From positions 1 to 59,422 of the forward strand of contig CAUYUJ010005687.1 of NCBI GenBank assembly GCA_963575745.1: a stretch of 59,422 nucleotides of DNA. The letters are read 5' to 3'. Under the pieces are notes generated by a model that searched no databases, had not been told where the DNA came from, and was given only the letters and a program-made list of their open reading frames with translations. Position 1 is the stretch's first letter; every line of letters begins with the position of its first letter. Positions 12,050-21,747 of this stretch are shown here, one piece after another. The stretch comes from Prorocentrum cordatum (Eukaryota; Sar; Dinophyceae; Prorocentrales; Prorocentraceae). The position numbers and the translations under genes were made by a program.

Positions 12050-12415
12050 GGAACCAACATCTGACTCTATCGATCTCACTATCGATCTCACTCAACGGGA
12101 CACCACGGGACACCACGGGACACTTGTCGATCTCACTATCGATCCCACTCAACGGGACACCACGGGACACCACGGGCAACCACGGGACACCACGGGACAC
12201 CGCGGGACACCTCTCGATCTCACTATCGGTCTCACTATCGATCTCACTATCGATCTCACTCAACGGGACACCTTAGGACACCACGGGACACCACGGGACA
12301 CCTCTGGACACCACATCGATCTCACTATCGATCTCACTATCGGTCTCACTATCGATCTCACTCAACAGGACACCACTGGACACCACGGGACACCACGGGA
12401 CACCACGGTTCCACA
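12050..12415 (+). repeat. Interleaved 12-bp and 10-bp minisatellites
   Basis: Blocks of the 12-mer atcgatctcact alternate with blocks of the 10-mer gggacaccac, switching four to five times. Both families are near perfect. Confidence 0.92.
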
Positions 12416-12830
12416 CCCATTTCGGCACACCCCTCAGACGGTTCGTGGCCCCATAGGGAGCTCCACCGAAGGGCCCAGTGGCAAAGTTCGCACGCGGTTC
12501 CACCCCTATTTCGGCACACCCCTCACCCGGTTCGTGGCCCCATAGGGAGCTCCACCGAAGGCCCGAGTGGCAAAGTTCGCATGCGGTTCCACCCCCATTT
12601 CGGCACACCCCTCACCCGGTTCGTGGCCCCATAGGGAGCTCCACCGAAGGCCCGAGTGGCAAAGTTCGCATGCGGCTCCACCCCCATTTCGGCACACCCC
12701 TCACACGGTTCGTGGCCCCACAGGGAGCTCCACCGAAGGGCCCAGTGGCAAAGTTCGCATGCGGCTCCACCCCAATTTTGGCACACCCCTCACACGGTTC
12801 GTGGCCCCGTAGGGAGCTCCACTGGAGACG
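12416..12830 (+). repeat. 89-bp tandem array, about 4.7 copies
   Basis: Units contain ttcggcacacccctcac, ggttcgtggcccc and gcaaagttcgcatgcgg at 89-bp spacing. The same array with about nine copies lies at 28685-29494. The unit is not a multiple of three, so the open frames simply cycle through the three phases. Confidence 0.95.
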
Positions 12831-13914
12831 ATACTCACAACTGCGGTAAGCACAAGTGCATATGGTTAGGTCCTTCGCCAGGCTAATTTTTCCTCATGCG
12901 GCACGATGCGTCGGCACGAGGAGCCCCACGCTGACGACGTGCGTCGGCACGACCAGCCACCCGAGACGGCGCCGCGCTTGTCGCGAAAAGCCTTCTCGAG
13001 GAGGGCAGCTGAATCCCAGAGCTCGCCGTGTGATACGCACCAAGTGTCTGGGCGGCTGCAGCTAGCCTGCAGAGGAACCAAAAACCGCTAAACGAGGCCA
13101 ACTGGTGAGCCGCCTCGTCCAGGTACCAAAAAAGCACTCGGGGCCAGGACGGGGCGAGAGGCTGCAGGAAAGGGCGAGAAGGACATGAAGAGGGGAAGCA
13201 CGGAGGGACTGCGGGGCGGCACACGCTCAGCGGCCCTAGCCTTGCGCTGGGCACAGAGCGAAGCCCGTGCGGCACGAGCAACTGACAAGCCGGAGAAAGA
13301 CTGCCTCCGAGCCGCACCTCCACAGGCAGTTCTCCTGCCCAAATCATGGAGCGGGCGGGCGCAAGCAATGGGCAAGCCAGAATTACGGTCTCCGAGCCGC
13401 ACCCCGGCCCTCCCGTGCTGGTCGCGGAGCGGGCCTCGCAAGCAACTGACAAACCAGCATTACCGCTTCCGAGCCGCACCACGGCCGCAGCAGGCAGAGG
13501 ACGAGAACGAGTAACAGCAGAGGGAAAGGGAAGCTGAGCAGGGACCGACCGTCCCAGCATTCCTACAGGCCTACCACAACATGTTCTTAGAACCCAAAAA
13601 TGCTCTAAGGACCAAGACAGCGCTCTTAGAACATGAACCCGGTGTGTTAAGACAAGACAAGCCCAGCCAGATGAGTTCTAAGCACATTTCGCGCGAATCA
13701 CAAAAAGTACTTAGAACATGATTTGGTGGGCGTATAGGCGAGCCAGGACGCTTCGCCACTGCTTGAGGAAGGAGAGAAGAGGGAGGAGGAGCCCCGAGGC
13801 ACAATGGGCCTTACTAGCGCGCCAAGCCAAGGAGGCAGAAAAAATGAGCGCGAGCAGACCAAACGCCAGCTGCACTGTGTGCAATGGGAACGACGACCTA
13901 TCGAAGAATTACTC
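12831..13914. other. Duplicated spacer, no gene called
   Basis: Contains about three decayed units marked by ccgagccgcacc near 13312, 13398 and 13473. A minus-strand open frame of about 225 codons spans it and is largely kept in unit B, but it has no recognisable domain and its central part is the repeat, so I do not call it. Confidence 0.5.
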
Positions 13915-14030
13915 TTAGGTCGGGCATGTCTTCCTACCGGGGATGGTCAGTCAAAACAGTCAAAAGATCGTCCCCACTGTATTTTGACTATTTTTGAAGA
14001 TTCCTCCTGTAGAGAGAGATGCCCGACTTA
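13915..14030. mobile_element. MITE-like element 1 (unit A, internally deleted)
   Basis: Begins ttaggtcgggcatg and ends with the complement (catgcccgac-like sequence followed by tta). Compared with unit B (30583-30740), about 55 bp after the left terminal repeat is missing. Confidence 0.7.
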
Positions 14031-14377
14031 ACGCTAGCTGTACTCCGTGCAATGGGAAAGACGACCTATACTCCAGGCAACCCTCCAGCTAAACCCCCAC
14101 CAACCCACCGGCCAACCCTCGCGGCCTCATCTGACATTTGAGAGACACATCCCCGACCGGCTCCGAGAAGACGAGGCAACGACTCGGCGCAAGCTACAGT
14201 GGAGGCCAGTCCACAAGAAACCTTACACAAGAAAGTCAACGCTGAGACCCCAGGACGTGCGTTGATCTTTGGCTTGGGAACGTCACACTCTCCATCGCGA
14301 AACCATCGGAACCGAAGAAACCCAGGGCACACTGCGGGCAAGCAAGGTGTTTCTTGGCATGGGTCTCCGCTGTAACC

Positions 14378-14549
14378 TTAAGTCGAGCGTGTCCCCCTAC
14401 AGGGAGATTTTGGACGAAAAATGAAAAACACCCACACAAAAAATATTCAAAAAATACTGTTTTAAAAAATAGTTCAAAAAATTGTCTTCAGACTACTGTT
14501 TGACTATGTTTGCATAAATTCCTCCTGTAGAGGGACCAGCCCGACTTGA
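14378..14549. mobile_element. MITE-like element 2 (unit A)
   Basis: Left terminal repeat ttaagtcgagcgtgtccccc, right terminal repeat cctcctgtagagggacc...cccgacttga, complementary over about 30 bp. The A/T-rich interior has repeated ttcaaaaaa. No coding capacity. Confidence 0.8.
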
Positions 14550-14821
14550 CTGCAGCCTCGCCTGCACACGTCTTCGAACGGCGCTGCGAAGCTCCCCCCG
14601 TGACCCCTCGCTGCGCCGACGCAGCAGAGGAGGAGCCAGTCGCTCTCTGGGGGGGGGGCCAACGCAAGAAAACGCTGCCCGGACCACCCACACTGCCGAG
14701 GCCGCCTGGCCCTGCCTCGGCCCGGCGACGGGCGCCGGCAGTAAACAAAAAACAAAAAAAAAAGAGGCACCGCACTGCAGAGAGGGGCCGCCTCGAAGCC
14801 TCCCTCCTCTCCCACGAGTCT

Positions 14822-14983
14822 CAGGTCGGGCGTGTCCTCCTACAGGCGGATCCTGTACGAAAAAAACACTCAGAAAATGCTCAAAGGCAATCAAACAAAA
14901 ATGACGAAAAATCGTCGCCACACTGCTTTTGAGGAAATTCGCAAACATTCCTCCTGTAGAGGGACATGCCATGCCCGACTTAA
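14822..14983. mobile_element. MITE-like element 3 (unit A)
   Basis: Terminal repeats gtcgggcgtgtcctcctaca and its approximate complement before gcccgacttaag. About 160 bp with an A-rich interior. No coding capacity. Confidence 0.8.
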
Positions 14984-15184
14984 GGTGGCCACCTCGAAGC
15001 CTCCCCCCTCTCTCACGATTCCAGCCACGCGCCTCCGCGCGACCGGCAGGTGGGCTTGGAAGCGCAGTGGCCCTGCGGGGGCCCTGTCGGGCCCCACAGC
15101 GCAGGAGGGCTCCACCAGCCCCGGCGCTGCACTCAAAGGGGGGGCAACGAGAGGGGGGGACAGGCGCAGGGGGGGGATGTAGCG

Positions 15185-15320
15185 ACCTGGAATCGGCGAT
15201 ACCTCGCCGATAGATCGGCGATAGGCCCCCGATCGGGAATCCGCGCCTTCCTGGGCGGGGTGGGGCTATCGGGCCCCTGTCGGCGATCCATCGGCGATTG
15301 GGGGTCGATGCATCGCCCCC
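15185..15320. other. Cluster of atcggcgat motifs
   Basis: The octamer tcggcgat and its complement atcgccga occur about six times in 130 bp in both orientations. The cluster is conserved in unit B at about 31870-31990. Iteron-like in look; no function can be assigned. Confidence 0.5.
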
Positions 15321-15327
15321 CCATGCT

Positions 15328-15515
15328 TATGTCGGGCGTGTCCCCCAACAGAGGGATTTTCGACGAACAAACAAAAATACCCCAAAAAGGGTGTGTGTGT
15401 GTGTATATGTATAAAAAAAGAGTCCCCAGACTATTTTCGAAGTATTTTTGGACGATCTTGGGGTTATTGTATATTTTTCGTCGAGAATCCCCGTGTAGGG
15501 GGACAGGCCCGACTT
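15328..15515. mobile_element. MITE-like element 4 (unit A)
   Basis: Terminal repeats gtcgggcgtgtcccccaaca and tgtagggggacaggcccgac. The interior holds a (GT)n/(AT)n stretch absent from the unit-B copy, which has A-rich sequence there instead. Confidence 0.8.
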
Positions 15516-15814
15516 CACCCTGTGCCCATCCCCCCCCCCTAATTATCGCTGCCCCTGCGCTCATGCAAGGAGCACCTGGGCGGCGCTCCCCTCTCCCCTC
15601 TCCGCGTCGCCGAGGCCGCTGCCGTGGGCCCCGCCTCGGGAGCGGCCAAGAGGGGGGGGGTCCAAGAGGGGAGGGGTGCAAATCATGACCGGCGGCACGT
15701 GCGCGGCCCAGCGGGGGGGGCCAGGGACGTCATGAAAAAATAAGAAGAGGCGCCAGGAGACCTGGGGAACTGTCATGGCCCCCGCCATGATATCGCCCCC
15801 CCCCCCCCTAGTCA

Positions 15815-16252
15815 TCACCCCCCTCTTTGCCGCCCCCGACCGCCGCTCCAGCTGCTCGCGGCGGCGCCCTCCTCGGCCGCGCCCCCGCGGCCGCCCTCGG
15901 GCGGCGGCGGCGCCCGCTTCGGCAGCGCCCGCCGCGCCAGGAGGGCCCCGAGGCACAGCGCGCCGGCCGCCGCGGCCGGGAGGCGCAGGCCGCCCTGCGC
16001 CCTCGGCGCCCCGACGTCGTGGTCGGCCTCGGCCCCGGCCTCGGCCCCTGCCTCCGCGGGGGCCCCCGGCGCAGGGGCGGGCCCGGCGGGCTCCGGGGCC
16101 TCCTCGGCGGCGGACAGAGGCCTCCCAGACCCCTTTGCGTCGTCGGCAGGCCAGATCGGGTCGGCGAAAACGCCCCCCCAATCAAGGCTGCAAGCCTGCC
16201 GAAGGGGGGGCAGCCTTGCCCAGACTGTCGGCCGCTGCGCGCCCGAGAAGCC
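15815..16252 (-). other. Stop-to-stop open frame downstream of the trypsin-like gene
   Basis: A 145-codon frame without ATG. It reads as an Ala/Pro/Glu-rich segment followed by a hydrophobic stretch (LRLPAAAAGALCLGALLARR) and a basic tail. In unit B the only length change inside the frame is a 3-bp (one Glu codon) deletion, so the frame is kept. It could be a C-terminal exon of an unrecognised gene or chance in very GC-rich DNA; no family recognised. Confidence 0.2.
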
Positions 16253-16284
16253 CTAAACCCTACACCCTAACCCCTAAACCCTTT
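16251..16284. repeat. Interstitial telomeric repeat (CCCTAAA type)
   Basis: Four to five degenerate CCCTAAA units; on the minus strand this is TTTAGGG, the telomere unit reported for dinoflagellates and plants. It overlaps the 3' end of the trypsin-like frame and supplies its TAG stop codon. Confidence 0.85.
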
Positions 16285-18741
16285 CGTGGAAACGGCCTGG
16301 GACCGAAAGCGACGGCCTGGGACCGAGATCGACGGACCTGGGCCCGCAAGAACGACGGCCGCGGCGCCCTCTCGCGAACCGAAGACGGCCAATTCGCTCA
16401 TCGACGTGTCAGGGTGGGAGGTCTGTCCACCCCCGACCGCCTCCAGGAGGCGGCGATCTGGCTCGCACATCCTCCAACCGCGCCTCGTGACGCTGAAGTC
16501 GGACGACCACAGGATGCTGGATGACGGAGTGAACCCGTGGGGACGACGGCGCCTGCCGCTAAACTGCCGCCCGTTGATCAAGAGGTAGTCGAAGTACGAT
16601 TCTACATCGAAATACTCTACGGCGATGGGTGCTGCGTTGGCGGCGTTGATCTCAATCGTGCACTGCTGGCTGTTGCCGTAATACTGCGGATAGTTCGGGC
16701 TCTGTACACATGCGCCGTCTTGCACGCACGGGCCTGAAATGGCACCCCACATGCTCCCAGAACCGGGCGTCGGTGCAGCGGTCGGCGAAGGAGTTGGCGC
16801 AAGAGTCGGCGCAGCTGTCGGTGCAACGGTTGGTGTAGCGGTCGGCGACGGCGTTGGTGCTGTTGTCGGAGGGGGTGCAGGTGTTGACACTGGCATGCAG
16901 AATTTCCACCCGCTCCGCGTCACACTAAAGTCGGACGACCACATAATACTGGATGACGGGGTGAACCCAGACGGACCCGACGTTCCAGTATACACTTTCC
17001 ATCCGTCGATCAAGATGTAGTCGAAATACGATTCTACATTGAAAGCCTCCACGACGATCGGTCCTGCGTTCGACGCGTCGATCTCAATCGTGCACTTCTG
17101 GTTGTTGCCGTAAGACTGTGGATAATTCGCGCTCTGAACACATGCGCCGTCAAGCGTACACGCGCCGGAAAGTGCCGCCCACATGTGCGCAGAACTGGGC
17201 GTCGGTGCAGCAGTCGGCGAAGCAGTCGGCGCAAGAGTCGGCGCAGCTGTCGGTGCTGCTGTCGGTGCTTCTGTCGGTGCTACTGTCGGGGAAGCGGTCG
17301 GCCCCGCTGTCGGCACGGCTGTCGGTGCAACTGTTGGGGAAGCGGTCGGTGCTCTCGTTGGTGCCGCAGTCGACGGCGCTGCTGTTGGAGAAGCGGTCGG
17401 CGCTGCCGTTGGCGTCACAGTCGGCGCGGCTGTCGGTGCTGCCGTTGGGGAAGTGGTCGGCGCTGCCGTTGGTGCTGCAGTCGGTGCAGCTGTCGGTGCT
17501 GCTGTTGGGGAAGCGGTCGGTGCTTTAGTGGGCACTGCTGTCGGCGCACCAGGCGCAGCAGTCGGCGCCTCGGTCGGTGCTGCTGTTGGGGAAACCGTCG
17601 GTGATGCTGTGGGCGCAGCTGTCGGTACTGCTGTAGGGGAAGCAGTCGGTGCCTCCGTCGGTGCTGCAGTCGGTGAAATTGTCGGTGCTGCTGTTGGGGA
17701 AACGGTCGGTGATGCTGTCGGCGCAACTGTCGGTGCTACCGTGGGGGAAGCGGTCGGTGCTCCCGTGGGTGCTGCAGTCGGCGCAGCTGTCGGTGCTGCT
17801 GTTGGGGATGCGGTCGGCGTTTTCGTTGGTGCCGTAGTCGGCGCAGCTGTCGGTGCTACTGTTGGGAGAGCGGTCGGCGCCGCTGTCGTTGTAGCCGGCG
17901 GTGCGGGCGATGGCGTCGGGGGCACCGTCCAATCCCCCATCAACCCGGTCATCCAATCCCGTGCATAAAAGACCCGGCTCCAAACTCCGGGGAAATTCTG
18001 AATGCCACATGATACAGGTCCCCACGAGACGACACCGTGAAGGAAGTAACTGCCGCCTGAAGCGCAGACAATCGGTCCTCCACTGTCACCCTGACATATA
18101 TCGGTTACCAACCCGCCGTTGGAGCCCTGCGCGCACAGCATGTCATCGGTGATCGTCATCCCTGACATACCCCATTGAGCCTGGCAATCTGCATTTGTCC
18201 AAGTGGTCACCCCACCCTCCTGCAACAAGTCAGGGACGCTCCCTCCATTCACCTTTCCCCACCCAGTGGTGAAGCACTCTTCACCCGCACCGATGTCCTC
18301 CGCTGGCAAGCACGCGAGGCCGATACAGTCGTTCAACGGAGCCGCACTTGCCAACTCCAAGAGGACATAGTCGTAGCCCTGATCCCAATTGACATAGTTT
18401 GGATGAGTGTGCACTTGCTGCACCTCCAGTCGCACCCCTACCGTATCCGACTGGGACTGGCTGTGAAGGCCCGCCACGACCCAGAACGAGGAGCGAGGGA
18501 AGCAGTGGGCGGCCGTCAAGACCCAATTCGGGGCAACGAGCGTGCCTCCGCAGAAGTGTCCGCCAGAGGTCTGGAGCGACACCTGCCACGGCCACTCGCA
18601 ACGCGTGGCTGCCTGCCCCCCGAAGATGCGCTGGCTACCCCCTGTCCATGGAGTGCTGTCGGCACCCTTCGCGCCGCAAGTCGATGCCGCGCACAGCTGC
18701 GCCAGTGCTGTGCACACGAGTGCCGCAGAAACAACTCTCAT
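16267..18741 (-). CDS. Secreted trypsin-like serine protease with two CUB-like domains, copy A
   Basis: Intronless, 824 residues. An N-terminal hydrophobic stretch (residues 1-20) looks like a secretion signal. The S1 peptidase domain spans about 39-275: activation site IFGG at 39, catalytic His79 in LTAAHC, Asp124 in DYVLLEL, Ser220 in GDSGGP. Asp214, six residues before the serine, predicts cleavage after Lys/Arg. Pro/Thr-rich APT repeats (274-516, 619-659), encoded by a 12-bp DNA repeat and probably glycosylated, link two CUB-like domains (521-616, 665-759) marked by NYPQxYGN and WSSDFSVTRxGW. The second CUB is altered at 727-735 (Arg-rich). The last 65 residues match nothing I recognise and end in telomeric DNA. 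The ATG lies about 93 nt downstream of an SL remnant on the same strand. Predicted extracellular or vesicular protease; the substrate is unknown. Confidence 0.9.
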   Translation of the reverse strand: MRVVSAALVCTALAQLCAASTCGAKGADSTPWTGGSQRIFGGQAATRCEWPWQVSLQTSGGHFCGGTLVAPNWVLTAAHCFPRSSFWVVAGLHSQSQSDTVGVRLEVQQVHTHPNYVNWDQGYDYVLLELASAAPLNDCIGLACLPAEDIGAGEECFTTGWGKVNGGSVPDLLQEGGVTTWTNADCQAQWGMSGMTITDDMLCAQGSNGGLVTDICQGDSGGPIVCASGGSYFLHGVVSWGPVSCGIQNFPGVWSRVFYARDWMTGLMGDWTVPPTPSPAPPATTTAAPTALPTVAPTAAPTTAPTKTPTASPTAAPTAAPTAAPTGAPTASPTVAPTVAPTASPTVSPTAAPTISPTAAPTEAPTASPTAVPTAAPTASPTVSPTAAPTEAPTAAPGAPTAVPTKAPTASPTAAPTAAPTAAPTAAPTTSPTAAPTAAPTVTPTAAPTASPTAAPSTAAPTRAPTASPTVAPTAVPTAGPTASPTVAPTEAPTAAPTAAPTLAPTASPTAAPTPSSAHMWAALSGACTLDGACVQSANYPQSYGNNQKCTIEIDASNAGPIVVEAFNVESYFDYILIDGWKVYTGTSGPSGFTPSSSIMWSSDFSVTRSGWKFCMPVSTPAPPPTTAPTPSPTATPTVAPTAAPTLAPTPSPTAAPTPGSGSMWGAISGPCVQDGACVQSPNYPQYYGNSQQCTIEINAANAAPIAVEYFDVESYFDYLLINGRQFSGRRRRPHGFTPSSSILWSSDFSVTRRGWRMCEPDRRLLEAVGGGQTSHPDTSMSELAVFGSREGAAAVVLAGPGPSISVPGRRFRSQAVSTKGFRG

Positions 18742-18833
18742 GGTGCTTTCAGGTGTGGTCTCGCTCGGCGATGTCCGTGCAAACGTTCCGCAGAGCTCGC
18801 GTGAGCAAACGCGCCAATGTCACAGTATGCTGC

Positions 18834-18855
18834 CTTGAGCCAAAGTGGCCACGGA
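18834..18855 (-). other. Relict spliced-leader sequence, 5' of copy A
   Basis: On the minus strand, 20 of 22 positions match the dinoflagellate SL, including TTTGGCTCAAG and the leading CCGT. It has the same orientation as the trypsin-like gene and stands in its 5' leader, as expected if a trans-spliced mRNA was copied back into the genome. Confidence 0.88.
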
Positions 18856-19143
18856 GGGACCTGTCGACGCCTCTTGGGGGCCTCTCAGGAGCTTCTGGGA
18901 GCCTCTTGAGAGCGTCCTTGGGAGCCTCCCGGAGAGTCTTAGGGGGCATGCTGGGAGCCACACCCTCCAAGACAGTGCCCCACGAGCTCTCGTGGCACCC
19001 TGGGGGCTCCAGTGGGGCCCTCTTGGGGCTCTCTTGGGCCGTCGTGGGCGCCCCGCGGATCGTCTGGGGGTCCTCGTGGCCCGCCGTGGGGCCCTGCCAC
19101 ACCGTCCTGAAGACTCCAGGGGCGATGCTGGACGCTATGATTG
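18856..19143 (-). repeat. TCTTGGG array (CCCAAGA on the minus strand)
   Basis: The same 10/11-bp phased repeat as 8590-11990 in the opposite orientation. Confidence 0.85.
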
Positions 19144-19305
19144 GGTCGGGCATGTCCCCCTACAGACAGAGCTTGGAGGAAAAATAAAAAAGATGCCAAA
19201 AACAAATGCTCCAAAAACTGGCAAAAACGAATCAAAGAAAGCCCGTACCCTGACTGTGTGTGAACTATGTTTGAAGGTTCCTCCTGTGGAGGGGCATGCC
19301 CGACG
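19144..19305. mobile_element. MITE-like element 5 (unit A, uninterrupted)
   Basis: Terminal repeats ggtcgggcatgtccccctac and cctcctgtggaggggcatgc followed by ccgac. It represents the empty site for the insertion seen in unit B at 35890-36253. Confidence 0.85.
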
Positions 19306-20200
19306 TCACGCCATGATGACCCAGTGGAGCAGACATGCCAGACCTGAAGTCCCCCTGGGGAGAATCTGGCGACCCGGGCCTCTCGGGAAACTCTCGGGGA
19401 GAGGGCCTCCTGGAGCAGCGCTCGGCGGGCGCCTGGAGGGGCCCTCCGTTGGGGGGGGGGGCTCCCGAGGGGTCCCGGGAGCATGCTGGGAGGCCCCCCC
19501 CCCGAAGCGAGTGGCCAACGACCCGTCGTGACCGCCCCCCCCCCCTTGGAGTCCACGCGGGGCGCCCGTGGGAGCCCTCTTGGTGCTCTCTCTCCTGAAC
19601 TGCCTCTCGGGGCCCTCCCTCGGGGCCCTGCCGAGCCGCCCTGAAAACTCCCAGGGCCGCCGCCCTGGACGCCGTGATGACCCCGTGGGGCGAGCACGCT
19701 AAACACGCAGGTCTTCTCGAGGGTATCAAAAGATGGGGGCTCCCTGGCGCCCTCGTGGGAGGGCCTCTTGGAGCGCTCTTCGGGCGTCTTGGCCAGTCGT
19801 GGGAAGAAGCTCCCGAAGGGTCGTTGGGAGCATGTTGGGAACCCCTGGAAGCGAGCGGTCCACGACCCGTCTTGACCCCCTCTTGGTGTCCTCGTGGCGC
19901 TCCCGTGGGGCCCTATTGGGAATATCTTGTGCCTTGGGGGCCCCGTGGACCGTCTTGGGGCCCTCTTGTGCACTCTTGTGGCTCTCGTGTGAGCCTACTG
20001 GGCCGTCTTGGGGTGGCCTCTTGGGCTGTCTTGGCCAGCCATGAGCTCGAAAAGGCGAGGTCACCAAGAACCTCTGATTCTTGCGTCTTAGCACGCTCTG
20101 GGGGGGCGTCATGGGGCCCTCTTAGACCGTCTGAGGGATCGGTTGGGGGTCTCTTGGGCTCTCTGGAAGTGCTATGTTGCTGTCTTGGGACACTCTTGAG
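19306..20200 (-). repeat. TCTTGGG array, unit A
   Basis: Phased TCTTGGG/GGGCC repeats with a few poly-G runs. Long Gly/Arg/Ser frames on both strands are by-products. Confidence 0.8.
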
Positions 20201-20237
20201 CAGTCTTGGGCCATTTTTCGGACGTCTTCGACTCACC

Positions 20238-20436
20238 TCGGGCCGTCGTCGACACATCCGCCACCGTGCCGCTGGGCACTGAGTGGCGTGTCCTCAGCTC
20301 CCTTGCCGAATCCGCCGAGCCTGTCCCCAATCCTGAAACGACTTTGAAAGGCCCGGACCCAAACTTCTCGAATCTTCCCCGGTTTGGTGCGCTTCCCCTC
20401 GGCCTTGGATCGTCGTCCCGTGTGACCTGTCCTGGC
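20238..20436 (-). other. Non-array island with exon-like features
   Basis: On the minus strand a 66-codon open segment (contains VWVRAFQSRFRIGDRLGG) is preceded by a polypyrimidine-rich ...gggccag and followed by cgag/gtgagtcg, a textbook splice donor. The array polarity switches across it (TCTTGGG to the left, CCCAAGA to the right). It is duplicated in unit B with about three amino-acid changes. A diverged relative lies at 27300-27410, so it may instead be the core of a repeat. No family recognised. Confidence 0.25.
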
Positions 20437-21060
20437 CCAAGAGGGCACCAAGACAGGCCCAGAGAGCCCCAAGATGCCTCCAAGACGGCCGAAGAGGGCC
20501 CCGAGTCGCCGAACGATCGCTCCAGGACGCCCCAGATGGCCCACAGACGGCCCAAGAGGCCTCCAAGACGCCTTAAGAGGCCTCCAAAAAGCCTCCCAAG
20601 AGGGCCCCAAGAGGTCAAATCAATGATGTTCCGTTGGTTTGGGGCGGTTTGGGGCGTTCTCGCCTTTTCGGCTTCACGACGTTCCCCAAACAGACATAGA
20701 GGCCCCCAAGATCTCTCCAAGACGGCCCAAGAGGCCTCCAAGGGGGCCCCTAAACGGCCCAAGATGGCCCCAAGATGGCCCAGGAGGCGCCCAAGACGGC
20801 CCAAGAGGCCCCAAAAACGGCCCCAAGAGGGGGCCCAGATGGGGGACCCGAACGGGCACTTCGAGCCCTCGACCCAGAGGGGTCCGCAGGAGGCCCCAAG
20901 AGACCACCAAGAGCCCCCCCCCCCGAGGCCCTAAGAGGCCCCCAAGAGGTTTCCAAGAGGCCCCCAAAATGCCCCCAAGAGACCCCTAAGAGGCGCCAAA
21001 ACTGCCCCCGGAAACCGCCCCCTTAAGGCCCCAAGAAACATCCCTGAGAAGTCTGACCCA
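20437..21060 (+). repeat. CCCAAGA array, unit A
   Basis: Same 10/11-bp phased repeat, with one AT-richer spacer at about 20615-20690 ending in ttttcggcttcacgacgttcc. Confidence 0.85.
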
Positions 21061-21164
21061 CAACCCAGGCACGGTGGCGGGATGAGGTCTACCAGACTTG
21101 CCTGAGAGGGCCAGGACCCGATATCACGATCAATATACTGACGATAGTTTCATTGATCGGCATC

Positions 21165-21410
21165 GTTACCTTTATATATATATATATATATATCGATATC
21201 GCGATCCATCAAACGACCATCGGCGCTTCCATCGGGACAACCGTCGGGACAACCAACAAACACTAAAGGAACAACCGTCGGGACAACCATCGAAACAACG
21301 ACGGGAAAACCACTGGACAACCGCGGAACTACTGCGGGACATCCCCGGCCCAAACTCCACCAACCTGAAGGGAGAGACAATTGTTGCCCTGATTTCGCCC
21401 TAGCAACGGC
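21165..21410 (+). repeat. (TA)n followed by a GGGACAACC minisatellite
   Basis: A short alternating AT run at 21172-21193, then 12-13-bp units built on gggacaacc(a/g)tc to about 21340. A relative with the same unit lies at 27115-27240. Confidence 0.85.
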
Positions 21411-21747
21411 GGGGTCACCTCTCTAGCCTGCGCACGCAGCTTCGCCTCGCCCGCAAGCACGGCACGAACTCGAAACCGACACCGATGTTCCAGCGGGGGG
21501 AGCCCGACTGACTCCGATCCCACCCCAACATTCGATGCCTTCGGGGGGTCCTTCTCGGCCCACCCGTCGTTTCCAGGAGACCCCTACCAGCATTTTTTAG
21601 GACGTGAGTGGTTGAACGATTTGTGTTTTCTCCCCCTCTCCTGCCCTTTTTCGGGGGAGGGGTTATCACTGTTCCCCGTTAGTGATTACCCCGCGACCAG
21701 CACCCGACCAGGACCCACGAGGACACCCCCCCACCATCCCTGTCAAT
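21411..21747. other. Spacer beyond the duplication edge
   Basis: No gene. Positions 21430-21487 are the reverse complement of 38289-38346, which lies just past the edge of unit B. The stretch near 21605-21680 (gtgagtggtt, ttcgggggaggggtt) resembles 40790-40855. Confidence 0.5.

Larger units (their letters stand above)
12416..21172 (+). repeat. Segmental duplication, unit A
   Basis: This interval matches 28685-38236 base for base over long stretches: the 89-bp array, spacer, four MITE-like elements, telomeric patch, trypsin-like gene, SL remnant and flanking arrays occur in the same order and orientation. Homology ends near 21172 (A) and 38236 (B), where the sequences diverge abruptly. Differences seen: array copy number, a 55-bp indel in the first MITE, replaced internal sequence in the fourth MITE, and a 370-bp insertion present only in B. 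Confidence 0.95.

Noticed and set aside
12416-12830. CRISPR-like array (89-bp direct repeats)
   Set aside because: No distinct spacers: the whole unit repeats. The eukaryotic context also argues against it.
17183-17968. 261-codon plus-strand frame (Val-Gly-Ala repeats) opposite the protease gene
   Set aside because: Antisense of the APT repeat linker; the sense strand has a signal peptide, catalytic residues and an SL remnant.
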